DNA of 64,000 nt from positions 186,001 through 250,000 of the forward strand of contig JAESIW010000154.1 in assembly GCA_016802295.1 (NCBI GenBank). The letters run 5' to 3'. The stretch comes from Brachionus rotundiformis. Its lineage: Eukaryota > Rotifera > Eurotatoria > Ploima > Brachionidae. The position numbers and the translations under genes were made by a program. Positions 1 through 11,189 of the stretch are shown piece after piece. Each line of letters starts with the position of its first letter. The stretch's first letter is position 1. The notes below the pieces were generated by a model, which worked only from the letters and a program-made list of their open reading frames with translations, searched no databases and was not told the origin of the DNA.

Positions 1-7
1 ACAAAAA

Positions 8-978
8 ATGAATCAACGCATAAAAGAAATAATACTAAAAATTCTTGGTATCTATTCACTAAATTGCTTAATATTTGGTACAATATTCAATATTTGTACC
101 TGTTTAATATGTTTAAGAAAATCTCTTAATAAAATTACAACCTTTAAATTATTAGCAATAGTCAGCCTAAGCGATATACTCACATTATACGAATGGAACT
201 TGAACCACTTTACTCTAGCATTTTATGGCTTTGAATACCATTTGATAAATTTACCATGGTGTAGAATATCTATGTTTTTGCAGTATACTTTTACACAATT
301 TTCTTCTTGGCTTCTGGTAAAGTAATATATTTTAATTTTTAAAACTAAATTTTTAAATAAAGTATTTAAAAGGTATCAATTGCAATAGATAGATTTTTGT
401 CAATAAAATTTACCAATTGGACATTGTGGTTTTCCAATGGAACAAAGCCGTACATATTCAGTGTATTCTTGCTCCTTATTTTTGTATCCTTAAATTGTCC
501 GATTTTGTTCAAAATAGGCTATTCAACGGAGATAAATCAAACTAAAATTGTATATTGCCATATTGAGTACCAAAAGGGATATATAACCTACAATATTTTA
601 TCATCAATTCATTTGTTTCTAAGTTCAGTGATGCCATTTCTTGCTTTAACAGTTATAAATGGATTACTAATTTACTATGGAGTGATTAAGAGTAAAAGAA
701 AAATTGGCGGCACCACTGAGACAAACAAAAAGTTGATCAATATGACCATAACGATACTGATATTGAATTTTCAATTTATAATTTTTACTTTACCTTCAGC
801 CATTATTTCAGGTTTTTTGTATTTAAATATGTCCAAGAGTGATGTAGGCTTGATTATAATATTTATATGTGACAATTTGGACATAACATATCATGCATTT
901 AATATTTTTACTCTTTACTGTACCAATAAGAGGTTTAAAGGTGAAATAAGAGAAATTTATGGAAAATGTCTAAGTTAG
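8..978 (+). CDS. Rhodopsin-class GPCR, tandem copy 1
   Basis: Seven-TM receptor, predicted 304 aa, plasma membrane. Exons are 8-316 and 373-978. The 56-bp intron (GT at 317, AG at 371-372) is phase 0 and lies inside TM3. TM1 is followed by a TM2 with the LSD motif (D2.50). TM3 has the disulfide cysteine in PWCRI and ends in a DRF version of DRY. TM7 keeps only a weak NPxxY (FNIFTLY). The ligand is not evident. The fold resembles neuropeptide or peptide receptors, but no subfamily can be named. It is a close paralog of the gene at 3938-5014 and shares the TM3 intron, but it lacks that gene's second intron. The ATG at 8 is near the window edge, and its alignment with the paralog's start supports it. 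Confidence 0.85.
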
Positions 979-2539
979 TAAGTTAGTTAGCTTAGTAAGT
1001 ATTTTTAATATTATTATTATAGAGTTACGGTAAGTTACATAACTCACTTAGAGTATTTGAAAGGAATGATGTTATTCCTTACGCTATGGGAGCTTTTTGT
1101 TCTGTAGTAAACTTAATTATTTAAAAAAATAAATAAATTTAATCAATACATAAGAATATTTCTCAAAGATAACTAAATTTAATAATAAATAGTTTAATTT
1201 TTTTTATAATTTTTATGTAGTTTAAAAATTAGAAAGTTTATTTAAATGTATATTGACTAAATCAATAGATAAAAAGTCATCTAAAATCGTTTCCATCCAT
1301 CTCCATTACATTACATCAAAATTAAATCCTTCTACAACCTAAAAAAAAGTTAAAAATATTTTAATCTGATGCGATAAAAATTATATTAAGAATTAATTAG
1401 CGCTAAGTTTGATGTTTTCAAATCATCAAAGTTCAATATTACCAATGATTCTTTTTTATGCTTATGTTAAGCGTTCAAAGTTGATACTTTATTGGCGAAA
1501 TTGTATTTGATAAATGTCAAGATAAAGAAGCGTGTCGGTTGGTTGTCAATTTTTACCAAACTGCAAATAAGTTGAATTTATTTGGTAACTTTGGTAATGA
1601 CTCTAAATCAACAACATTGTCATTGCATTCATCCACATTGCCACTTTTATTTCGCAGCTTAAAACATGCTTCATCATCAACGATTTAGATCAATTTTAAG
1701 CATTTTAGTCGAACAGAACAGGATTCTGGCTTAAGCCTCATAGACCAAAAAAATTATATAGTAAAAAAAGATTAAAAAAAGCTCTGAAAACTTAGTCTGA
1801 ATAGATCTGATTAAAATAATTTTAAAATACTCAATAGCAAATCTAATATATAAATTTGATAAATTTATCTAACCTTTAATTTGTTCTTTTTATGCTAATC
1901 ATTAAGAAAATTAAAGACTAGAGATAGGTTAAATATTCAAAATTATTTTTTTAGTTAGTATACCTAATTTCTAGTAATGACTTCTCAACTCTGTTCTTGA
2001 TTGATAGATTTTTTAAATTAACCCTTTTTAAGAATTAATTTGTGTTCTATTTTATATTTTGTACCCAATTTCACAAAACCAAATAATCAAGCTATCCAAC
2101 TTTTAGGAGTCTTTTTGGACCTAAAAAATTTTTAAATACTATTTTTTTGAGAATTCTATAAAGAAATTAAATAATTGGATAATTTAATTTAATTATTTAA
2201 AAAAAAAGTATGACATTATTTTTACAATGAATGTAAATATGATGACAATAAAACATCAAGTATTTTTTCTTAATTTAAAAAAATCACTTGTTAAACTTCA
2301 TGTCAAATGACTACTTTGAATCAGCATTGGTTGTGATCTCATTTTTTTAAATTTGAAGATTTAAACTTAATTATCTATTTTCTTTAAACAAAAATTCTAA
2401 TTAAACGATAAATGATTTGAGCATAAATTAGTATTAAACTAATATATTATCCAAGAGCTTTATGATAAGAATTCAAATTTATATCTTTTAACAAAGAAAT
2501 TCGACAATTTTAAACAAGATTCTTTAAAAAATAAATAAA
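979..2539. other. Intergenic, no gene seen
   Basis: AT-rich sequence with many homopolymers. No long open frame, RNA gene or clear transposon end was recognised. A slightly less AT-rich patch at about 1500-1740 could be decayed mobile DNA, but nothing identifies it. Confidence 0.5.
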
Positions 2540-3170
2540 ATGCAACAAAATTTTATTAATAAGAATTTCCTAAAATCAGTAGTTTTTAAAATTAACTGCG
2601 GACTAATAGTTTGTTAAATTAAATAGATATGATAATTACCTTATTATAAACTTGATTTTAGATCCTACACATACCTGCGATAATATCCTCCTTTTTTATA
2701 TTTCCTGACACAAAATTGGTATGGAGTGGTTTATCAACGATAGTGGATGTTTTTAAATTCTTTTCAATTACTGGAATCATAGTCTCAATTTTGATTTTAT
2801 TATTCTGCTTGTCTAATTTAAGTCAGGCAAACATTTTTAAAAATTTTAATTCTAAATATGCAGTAAGATTAACCTTTGTTAAGTATAAAAACTAATTATA
2901 TTCTTTAAGATTTTAATTATTGAGTCTATTTGGGTGATTGCTTTGCTGATTCTATCGATTTTAATGTTTTCAAAAATATCGTTTATAAGAAGTAAAAGAG
3001 ACTTGGAACCAATTCTAAAGAATATTAGCTTAACTGCATTGGGATCATCAGGGGTAAATTATGCTATGAATTCAAATTTTATTAGTTAAATAAAATTTTT
3101 TTAGCTCTTTGGAATGATAGTCACTCTATTATTTATAATTCATGAATTTTTTGTTTTCAAATCAATGTAA
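2540..3170 (+). CDS. Unrecognised four-TM membrane protein
   Basis: Predicted 159 aa from four small exons: 2540-2608, 2662-2862, 2910-3053 and 3105-3170. The three introns are 53, 47 and 51 bp, all GT-AG and all phase 0. No single open frame here is long, but the splice model joins cleanly and gives four evenly spaced hydrophobic segments at about residues 18-36, 55-75, 90-109 and 125-155. The short loops are charged, for example RSKRDLE between TM3 and TM4. It looks like a small tetraspan or MARVEL-like protein, but I do not recognise the family. It lies between two tandem GPCRs on the same strand. The ATG at 2540 was chosen because it opens the exon that completes TM1. Joining exons by eye is the main uncertainty. 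Confidence 0.6.
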
Positions 3171-3937
3171 TAAAAAGTATATTTTTTTATAATTGTTTGA
3201 TATATGCTTTTTTTAATGAAAAATCAAGTTGGTTAGAATTTTCAATTATTATAATAATAATTCAAAGTTAAAAATCTAAATAAATATTTTAATGCTTAAT
3301 AAATGAATATAATTTATGTTATTGTAGTTAATTTAAAAAATTTTAAGCGTATATCGATAATTTTTGGTATTCTACAAAATTATATAAGAGCTAAAGTGAC
3401 AAAACCTGTTTTTAAATAATATTTAATAGTTAATGGACAATTTATTAATAAAGTTCTATTTGAATCTTTCTCTTTTACAATTACCATTTTTATATCTATT
3501 ATTAGTTTTTAACTAATAGTATATAACTTTTATACAAAGTAAAAGATGAAAAAAGTTAAAATATTATCATAATGTTGTTAATTTAATTTTAATGTATTTA
3601 TTAAATTTGGTTTGTTAAAATTGAAAATTAATAAAGACAATGTTATTTTTTTTAAATGTCAAAAATTAAAACAGACAAAATCATGAAAAATAATTCATTA
3701 CTAAAAGAATTTATTTTGAACAAGAAATACACCTTGTATGCTCCCTACTATTATTTTAATTTACAAAACCTTCAAAAATAAAATAATAAAATTTTAAGAT
3801 TTTTTAATATCTATAATTAAAAAGGAAATTTAAATTTTTATTTCATAAAAACTAATTAAAAAATCACGATTTCAACAAATCAATTATTTCTTATATAAAT
3901 ACTCACTTTTATAATTTAAAATGAATTAAGAGTTAAA
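3171..3937. other. Intergenic with promoter of GPCR copy 2
   Basis: AT-rich. Only the TATA-like element close to the downstream gene is recognisable. Confidence 0.5.
3892..3900 (+). promoter_or_regulatory. TATA-like box of GPCR copy 2
   Basis: TATATAAAT begins 46 bp upstream of the ATG at 3938. If a standard TATA-to-start distance of about 30 bp applies, the 5' UTR is only a few to about 15 nt. Confidence 0.45.
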
Positions 3938-5014
3938 ATGGATGAGGAATTGGCATCGATCTTTGTAAAAATCTTAGGAGTGTATGCTTTGCTTTTAGTT
4001 GTTTTGGGCACAATTTTCAATATTTGTGTTAGCTTGGTATGCATTTTTACCAAGCTTCGGCGCAGCAACACTTTCAAATTTGTAATATTTTTAGCCATAA
4101 ATGATATAATTTGTTTGTACCAATGGAATCTAAACCATTTTATATTGCCATTTTTTAATGTTGATTTTGCTTTCCAAAATTTGGTATGGTGTCGCCTTTC
4201 ACTTTTCTTACAATATGTTACTCTTCAGTATTCAGCTTGGTTACTTGTAAGAATCTTATAATGTTTGAGTTACAATAAAATTTTTTTTATTATAAGGTTT
4301 CGAGTGCTTTTGATAGATTAATGTCGATTGTGGTTAAAAAATGGCAAAAATTTTATTTCAATGATAAAAAGCCAATAATTTACTGCTTTACTTTGGCTTT
4401 GGTCTTAATTGCCTTAAATTCCAAAATTCTAGAATCAAATGGATATATAAAAAAAGAGAATGGTACAGAAGTTGTGGTATGCTATGCTGGCAACGAAAAT
4501 GACAAGTTTATATACTATCTTTTTAGCCAGGTTAATCCCATGACAATTATATTAATTTTAAATTAAACATTTATTTATTTAGATTCATTTATATATGTAC
4601 TCAATCGTTCCTTTTGTAGCCTTAATTATTAATGATGGTATTTTGATATATATTGTGATAATATCAATGAAAAAAAATACTGCTGCACAAACAAATAAAA
4701 AAAAGATGAACATGACTCGAACAGTACTGATTATGAATTTTATGTTTATATTTTTAACACTGCCTTCAGCTATTATATCTGGTTACTTTTATCTAGACTT
4801 GTACCAAAGTAATGTTGGCTATTTAATTGTTTTAATTTGTGATGGTCTTACTTTTTCATTTCATAGTTTTAATATTTTTATTCTTTATATCTTTAATAAC
4901 AAGTTTCGATCCGAAATTAAAAATTTATATTCAAAAATGCTAGGCAAATATAATAAAGATTCAATTAGTTTTTCAATGAGCAAAAATGTAGTAGATGTAA
5001 CAGAAACTTTTTGA
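3938..5014 (+). CDS. Rhodopsin-class GPCR, tandem copy 2
   Basis: Predicted 324 aa in three exons: 3938-4246, 4297-4530 and 4583-5014. The introns are 50 and 52 bp and phase 0. The first sits at the same TM3 codon as in the gene at 8-978. The second, just before TM5 (SQ|IHLY), has no counterpart there. Receptor hallmarks: TM1 with GTIFNIC, an AINDI version of the LSD motif in TM2, WCRLSLF before TM3, AFDRLMS as the DRY region, the long TM6 (FLTLPSAIISGY), and TM7 ending FNIFILYIF. The C-tail is Ser/Thr-rich and longer than in copy 1. The two receptors clearly derive from one duplication. The ligand is unknown and the membrane location is inferred from the fold. Confidence 0.88.
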
Positions 5015-6111
5015 TTCATGTAAATAAAGCTTTTATTTCTTCTAGGAAGACTTTAAACCTTTAGTTTAATCAGTTTAAATATTTTTTTATTTAATGTTTG
5101 TGTAGTAAAATTCAAAATTTATATTAATTAATATTTAATAAAAAAATTTTTTTGTATTGGACTTGTGCTTTAATTTTAATTACCTTCACTTTTTGCTTTG
5201 AAATTGCTTACCAACTAAAAAATGCAAAAATTTTAATGCCTTTTCATCTTTTGGTTTTTTTGGTAGCATTATTTCTAAAAATTTGTGGAACATCCAAAAA
5301 ACATATTTTAGAAAGCATCTTGCTGAATTTTTCTAAGTAATCATTTTGATATGGTGATATACTGAAAAATCTTTCATAGCGAACAAAGTTTTTTCTTATT
5401 GAGGTTCAATTAATATTAACAATTAATCTATTAAAATTTAAAATGAATCACAAACACGGATCAAATGTTAAAACAAAAGATAAAGAAGTTATTTTTGTAT
5501 TAAAAAAACAAGAATCCAAATTGATCTCGTTAGCCATTAAAAATTTAATGGATCACATTTGAACTAATTTACAAGGTTCAAAATTCACAACTATACCCTA
5601 TTTTAATCACATTTAATCATTTATTATTTTATAAAAATTGACTTATTTAATATAATTAAATGTTAGCTAACTTTAAATAAACGATTGGCACTTATAAAAT
5701 ATTTAATTTAATAGATAATTTTATCTTTAGTCTGTCTAAATCGCCTAAACAAAGATTAATCGACAAAATTAAATTATACTTGATCTATGATCCAACACTA
5801 AGAGAGCTGATTAAAGCTGATGTCGGATCAAGCAGAAATTGCTGGAAGAGAAGGGAGAGACCATTTAATGCTCAATGGAGATACATAGAAACTAAAATAA
5901 GTAGTTCGAAGTTATTAATTACATTAATAAAAATTAATAAGAATTTTAAATGTGTTAAAAAATTTTTTAAAATTTCAATCATATAATATTTTCTTATTTG
6001 ATAAACTCAACAGACACATGAACAACTCTTAGTGAGAATAAAAAATCTGTTTGACTTAAGTAAATTTTGTTATAAATATTTGGCTTTTTTTCAAATATTT
6101 ACATCATAAAA
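5015..6111. other. Intergenic with two weak open frames
   Basis: Mostly AT-rich. A frame at about 5152-5340 would encode two hydrophobic segments but has no ATG and no acceptor site. A second at 5780-5986 starts with ATG but matches nothing I know. Neither is called as a gene. Confidence 0.4.
6071..6078 (+). promoter_or_regulatory. TATA box of secreted protease
   Basis: TATAAATA lies 41 bp upstream of the ATG at 6112, leaving room for only a very short 5' UTR. Confidence 0.5.
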
Positions 6112-7094
6112 ATGAAAACTTTTTATTTCACAGTTATAGCTTTGGTATTTTTTGGTAAATAATGCTAAATTTTGAAACCAATTAAAAAATTTAATACATA
6201 TCTCAAGGGCTTGTAAATGCTCAATTGAGTCAGCCAGGATGTGGACTGAGACCATTAGCAAATGAAGGAAAAGTAATTAGCGGAACTGAAGCCATACCTG
6301 GTGACTGGGCATGGAGCGTTTCTTTGACTATGAATGGAAGACATTTTTGTGGTGGTGTACTCATTGACGATACAACTGTAGTTTCAGCTGCTCATTGCTT
6401 TAGTGGATCGAGTTATATCAATCCATCTCTAAGAGTTGACATTGGGGTTCATGATCGAATCACTAAAGAAGAATGGGTACAAACTCGAACTGTATCGAAA
6501 TTATATATTCATCAGAGCTTCAGTATGCAAAATTTGAGATATGATATAGCTTTACTGAAACTAAGTGTACTTTTATCAATAATTTTTTTAATTAATTAAT
6601 ATTTTCCAAATATTGTTTAGACTAAAATAACTATGAATGATACCTATGTCATACCAGTTTGTATTGATGAGAGCGATTCAACTATTCCTGAACTTGATCC
6701 ACAAGGTAAAACTGGATGGCTTACTGGTTGGGGTCATGAACAGTACCAAGGGGTTTTGACTAGATATAAAATGCAAGGGTCGATTGACATTTTAACAGAT
6801 AATAGATGCAAGCAAAGATATGGAAGTTTGTATGACACCAGAGTTCAAATTTGTGCTGGAGAAAATGGAGTAAATGCCGGAGCCTGTCAAGTATAAATAT
6901 CTTAGTATTAATTGGGATCAATTTTAAACTTAACTTTTAAATAGGGTGATAGTGGTGGCCCATTTGTTCTTCCTTATCAAGGAAAATGGTATTTAGTTGG
7001 TTTAGTTTCCTGGGGCTATGGTTGTGGAGATGGCACCGTGTTTGCCAGATTCAATTATTTCTTACAATGGATCAAAGATAGAATAAACTTATAA
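6112..7094 (+). CDS. Secreted chymotrypsin-fold serine protease, elastase-like pocket
   Basis: Predicted 273 aa, family S1A. Exons: 6112-6154, 6208-6566, 6621-6890 and 6945-7094; introns are 53-54 bp. The first exon encodes only the signal peptide, with cleavage probably after LVNA at residue 19. A short propeptide with one Cys (QPGCG) precedes the activation site GK|VISG at residues 36-40. The catalytic triad is intact: His77 in SAAHC, Asp127 in YDIAL and Ser227 in GDSGGP. The position equivalent to trypsin Asp189 is Gly221, and by loop alignment position 226 is Thr. Trypsin-like Arg/Lys cleavage is therefore unlikely, and a small or hydrophobic P1 preference is more likely (inference). It probably acts extracellularly, in the gut or in prey digestion. 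Confidence 0.92.
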
Positions 7095-7717
7095 AAAAAA
7101 ATGTAAATTTAATAAATTATCTAAAAACAAACTTTAAATTTTTTTTCATCCAATTCTTTTAAATCATAATTAATCATTATCAATTTCTTTCTTCACATTT
7201 TTTCAATGAAATAAATTTAAATCGACAAGAAGGCTACTTTTAAAATAAATGATTTCGTCAAATACCAGAAAGTATTTTAGATTTAAATTTTTGGTATATA
7301 TTAAGATATTAAAGTTAAAAGTAGCATATTTTTTCTCATTTAAGGCTTGAAATTTAATCTAAGGTTTAAAAAATGCATTAAATTTTTAGGTATCTATATG
7401 AAATATATAATATTAATTTATAAGATTTTTGATTTTAATTTATTGAATTTTTTCCGATGAAATCCTAACTAATCGCTTATACAAAATTTACATAATTTCA
7501 AGTATTTTATAAAAAACACTTTCATCGATATACTCTAGGAAGTCGAAGATTTGTCATAGAGCAAAAAGAGCTCTGGTAGAACCTTTGGTTATTTGCAAGA
7601 ATGTGAATCTTTAAATGTCATCAAATGACTTATTAAATTCATTTAATTAATAAAGGGCCGTGAATTGAATCAGGAAAAGCAAGGAAAGTGGTAAAAAAAT
7701 AATGAATTTTTAGTACT
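7095..7717. other. Intergenic, no gene seen
   Basis: 3' flank of the protease and AT-rich spacer up to the MULE insertion. Nothing else recognised. Confidence 0.5.
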
Positions 7718-7738
7718 GAATTTTTCGGGGGACGTTCA

Positions 7739-7850
7739 AAACGTAGAATGACAAAAATGTAGAATGTCAAAAATATAGAAATTAAAATATAGAATTTATT
7801 GAATATCGAAACGTGTTAAAATATAGAAAGTGATTAAATACAGAAACTGT
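7739..7850. repeat. Left subterminal TATAGAA-like motif array of MULE
   Basis: About seven copies of a TATAGAA-like word (variants GTAGAA, TATCGAA, TACAGAA) spaced about 13-25 bp apart. They have the same orientation as the terminal repeat and the same word is inverted at the other end. Subterminal repeats like this are candidate transposase binding sites. Confidence 0.6.
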
Positions 7851-7865
7851 TAAATGAAATGTCAA

Positions 7866-9381
7866 TTATTCAATTAAGAGGTTAGCTAAACCATCAATGT
7901 GTAACTCGATTGTTGATTTCTTGTATGTTTCAATTAGACGTTTTAAACTTACGTTTTTTTCAACTTGAGACTTGTTAATTTTCTTTATTTTCCTACCTTG
8001 AAATATGTCAATTAAACATGACTCCATATAACTTTGTTCTTGTCTAAACAACTCAATCACTTTAGAGACTGTTAGGTTTTGACGGACATCATATTTTAAT
8101 CTTGAATGCCACGACTCAACATTATTGTTGGTATCTTCTTTTACCCGTGAATTTAAGTTCCAATAGTCCAACTGACTCATCGTACCAATACTTAACCTCA
8201 CCACGCTTTTGAACTCTCCGCCACATCGATTGACACAAATGGAAGTAGCAGCCATAAATTTTGCAGTTAAATACCGCTTTAATTGCGTTTATGGCTGCTA
8301 ATTCAAAATCGACGTTTATTGAACTAGGACACTTTTGAACTAAACTTTTGACCATTTTGAACATTTTCTTATAAGTAAGTTGTTTCTTGTTTGGAAGTAA
8401 AGCATACAACATTGGTAACGCGGAATCATTTATTATCACATGGAACGAGTAGACTTGTTTGAAAAGGGTTGGTGAGATATCAAAAGTCCCATCACAGTAC
8501 CAATCATTAAATTTACTCAAGAGCTTTAAATTGTCCTCGGTCGTAAATAAAATGACTCGATTCCTATCATTAGATCCACTATCGGCAAAATAGAATAATT
8601 TGTTCTTGTACGTTTTAGTCAACTCAGTCGGTATGGTAAGTTCGGTGAGACACTTAGCATTAAAACCTTTTAGTTGTTTTTTGTTACGGGTGCGTTGTAT
8701 AACTTGACGAACAGCGTCTTTACGTAGCATGCTTACACATTCAGTACTAAGAGTTAATTGAGTTCTTCGTATAATAAGTCTCGGTTGATCACTTGAGTCA
8801 CTTGCCTGTGCTTTAATTTAATAGAGTGTATTTAAATATTCAAGTTTTGCTGGGTTCATTTTATGACTGATATGAGCTTGAGTGACTTGGAGAGGTGGAT
8901 TAAGTCCTGCGGATATACCTCTACCTTTACAACCCGCAAAGTTACACTTCCAATAGATTGTTGTTGCTGTTGGTAAGTCGCATAATTTTGGCTTATCAAC
9001 AACATAAGTGAAACCCAACAATAACAATAAGTATCCTTTTTTGGCTGTCCTCATAACCTCCCAAGCTTGTTCCTTGAGTTCAGAGTCCAAACTAAGTTTG
9101 TTAAGCTCCATAACAAGCGGATCGACTTGTTTAGACGATTTAGATTTAGCAACATCAAGTACTTCAAGTTCATGAATCGAATCATCAAGACTTATTTCAT
9201 TCAAGTATTGATCATTAAAAGAGTCGTCAAAGCTTTGAATGAAACATAAATCGTTTACAACTTGTTGTACATCTTGAATATTATCAATAACTTTTTTAGT
9301 TCTTTTTTTTTTCTTTAAGCTTAAAGGTTGATAATTTTTATTTGACCGTAACTTATTAAGTATTGGTGAATCAAAATTCAT
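7866..9381 (-). pseudogene. FLYWCH zinc-finger / MULE transposase pseudogene
   Basis: Reading on the minus strand, 9381-8818 has a Lys-rich N-terminus and a FLYWCH finger (YWKCNFAGC, then HISHKM). An in-frame TAA at 8818-8820 stops it. The same frame continues through 8122 into the transposase: WYCDGTFD with the first catalytic Asp, NVDFE with the second, and CYFHLCQSMW. It then shifts frame near 8165, and the C-terminal part down to 7866 carries TNNNVESWHSRL. About 40-50 residues usually found between CYFHL and the final Trp-Asn region are missing, so a deletion probably caused the shift. No active transposase is expected. Confidence 0.88.
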
Positions 9382-9429
9382 TTTGAAACAAATGCAAATA
9401 ATAATAAATAACTTTGAGACTTAAATATT

Positions 9430-9535
9430 TATATTCTATGTGTTTCGAAAATTTGACTTTCACTTTTTCTATATTCACTTAAAGTTCTATATTTTTTTTC
9501 TACATTTATATTTTTCTATATTTTAATACACCACC
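9430..9535. repeat. Right subterminal TATAGAA-like motif array of MULE
   Basis: About five TTCTATA/TTCTACA words, the inverse complement of the left array, ending at the right terminal repeat. Confidence 0.6.
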
Positions 9536-9544
9536 GAATTTTTC

Positions 9545-10510
9545 CAAATAAATGTAGAAAGAAAAATGAAAGTTATCTTATTAAAAATTTATGTAATCAA
9601 GTTTGTGATTTAAACAAGCCCAAAAAGAAAGTCTGATAATTGTTCTGATTGAGTCTAAAATGAAGAAATTGAAACAGAAGAATATCTATTTAAAAATTTT
9701 GGAAAAATTTAATTGTTAACTAAAGATTTAAAAGTTTTCTTATTAGACTATTTGGTGCAAAATTGATCGTATAAGCATATTTTGAATGCATTGCCCTTGT
9801 CATAAATGACCTATTAACACTTAACACTTTTATTTAATCATTTATTTAAAAAAAAATGATCCATTGAAATATTTAAATTAAATATTTTGAGTTATTTAAA
9901 AAAAATCTTTTCGGGAATGCTTGAATACTGGAAACTTAAACATTGATCTCTAAGGTATTTATCAATCTTGTATAGAAAAATTCGTATCCTTCAATCTTTC
10001 AGCACTAAAGATCAATATGAAACGTGTCTATCGAATACTTAACCAACAGTATGTTTTAAGTTCAGTAATGTTTCCTCTTAACACTAAACAAGAAATTTTT
10101 ATTTACTTTCTTCAAAAGGGAAAAATATTTTTTTTAATCACATAAATGAAAAAATAATTTTAACCGGTTTAAAATCTGATATTTTTTTGCTAAAGAAATA
10201 GAAATAGGCCGATTAATAAAATTTGAAGTAAACAAAGACAAAAACTAATTCTCGTTTGATAAAAATTTCAAATTATAAATTTAAATAAAAAAATTATCAT
10301 AATAAAAATGTAATAATTTGCACTATTAAGATTTTATAACTTGCATTAAATCATGAAAAAAATTAATAGTCGAAGACTAAATCAAATGCCAAAATCCAGA
10401 TATCACATTATCTAGTTAGGAGTTTTTAAAAACTTGTTCAATTCAAATTACGGTTTTTTTTTAATTAATAAAGCTTTTGATATTTAGATTTAAATAACCA
10501 CTTTAACAAA
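9545..10510. other. Intergenic, no gene seen
   Basis: AT-rich spacer between the MULE and the V-ATPase gene. No feature recognised. Confidence 0.5.
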
Positions 10511-10864
10511 ATGGAATCGATTGGCATACCACTCATAATTGTTACTCTTTTTTGGTTCATTATAGGTGGTGTTTGTCCTTTTTTAGCCAAAGGACCCAAT
10601 AGAGAGTACATTTTCATAATAAATTGATAATAATAAAAATAAAATTTTTAAAGACTCATCCGAGTGATGCTTATTTTAACATCTGTTTGCTGTTATACAT
10701 TGTAAGTATTCTTTGTTAAGCTGTGGGTTAATTTTTTACAAATAATAAAAAAATTTTAAAGCTGGCTCTGCACCATTCTTCACCAGTATCATCCTTTAAT
10801 TGGACCTCAATTGAGCAACGAAACAGCTAAAGCAATTCAAGTCCTTTGGGGGAACTCATTTTAG
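10511..10864 (+). CDS. ATP6V0E: V-type H+-ATPase subunit e
   Basis: Predicted 81 aa, the usual length of this proteolipid-like subunit of the membrane V0 sector. Exons: 10511-10605, 10654-10701 and 10762-10864; introns are 48 and 60 bp, both phase 2. Family hallmarks are in order: an N-terminal TM ending in TLFWFIIG, then CPFLAKGPNRE, then a second TM with LILTSVCCYTFWL, then HPLIGPQLSNET, whose final N-E-T is a conserved potential glycosylation sequon. The protein helps assemble the proton pump of endomembranes. It was missed as an open frame because every exon is short. Both splice joins restore the family sequence exactly. Confidence 0.93.
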
Positions 10865-11189
10865 ATTATTATTTCATGATTATTAATTTATTTGTAATAA
10901 ACATAATTTTAGAAAATCAGATCATTTAATGTTCAAGTTTAATATCGTTCATTTCATCGTAACTTATTTGTAAACTTTTTTAATTTGACCCGTTTGATTT
11001 AAATAAAGACATTTATCAATATTTATTTATTTAGTCATCAGACAAAAGTAAAAAAAATTAAAAATTAGAAAATTTTACCTGAAAATTAAAATCATCATGT
11101 TTTATTTTATATCACAAGATTTCAAAAAATTATAATTTTATATACATCCATTTGAGAAATAATTGCATAAAGTTCTAATTATTCATATA
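10865..11189. other. Intergenic
   Basis: Short AT-rich spacer. No feature seen. Confidence 0.5.

Larger units (their letters stand above)
7718..9544 (-). mobile_element. Decayed Mutator-like (MULE) transposon with 9-bp TSD
   Basis: The direct repeat GAATTTTTC occurs at 7718-7726 and 9536-9544, the 9-bp size typical of MULE target duplications. The element between them (7727-9535, 1809 bp) begins GGGGGACGTTC and ends with the complement of GGTGGTGTATT. Only part of these ends matches, giving imperfect terminal repeats of about 22 bp. Inside each end is a run of TATAGAA-type motifs. The minus-strand interior encodes a FLYWCH zinc finger followed by a MULE transposase, both broken. The intact target duplication suggests a fairly recent insertion of an already defective copy. 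Confidence 0.85.

Noticed and set aside
5152..5340. 62-codon frame with two hydrophobic stretches
   Set aside because: No ATG, no acceptor AG upstream; AT-rich sequence gives hydrophobic codons by chance.
5780..5986. 68-codon frame with ATG
   Set aside because: Unrecognised, second half is low-complexity Lys/Ile/Phe, no promoter or splice support.
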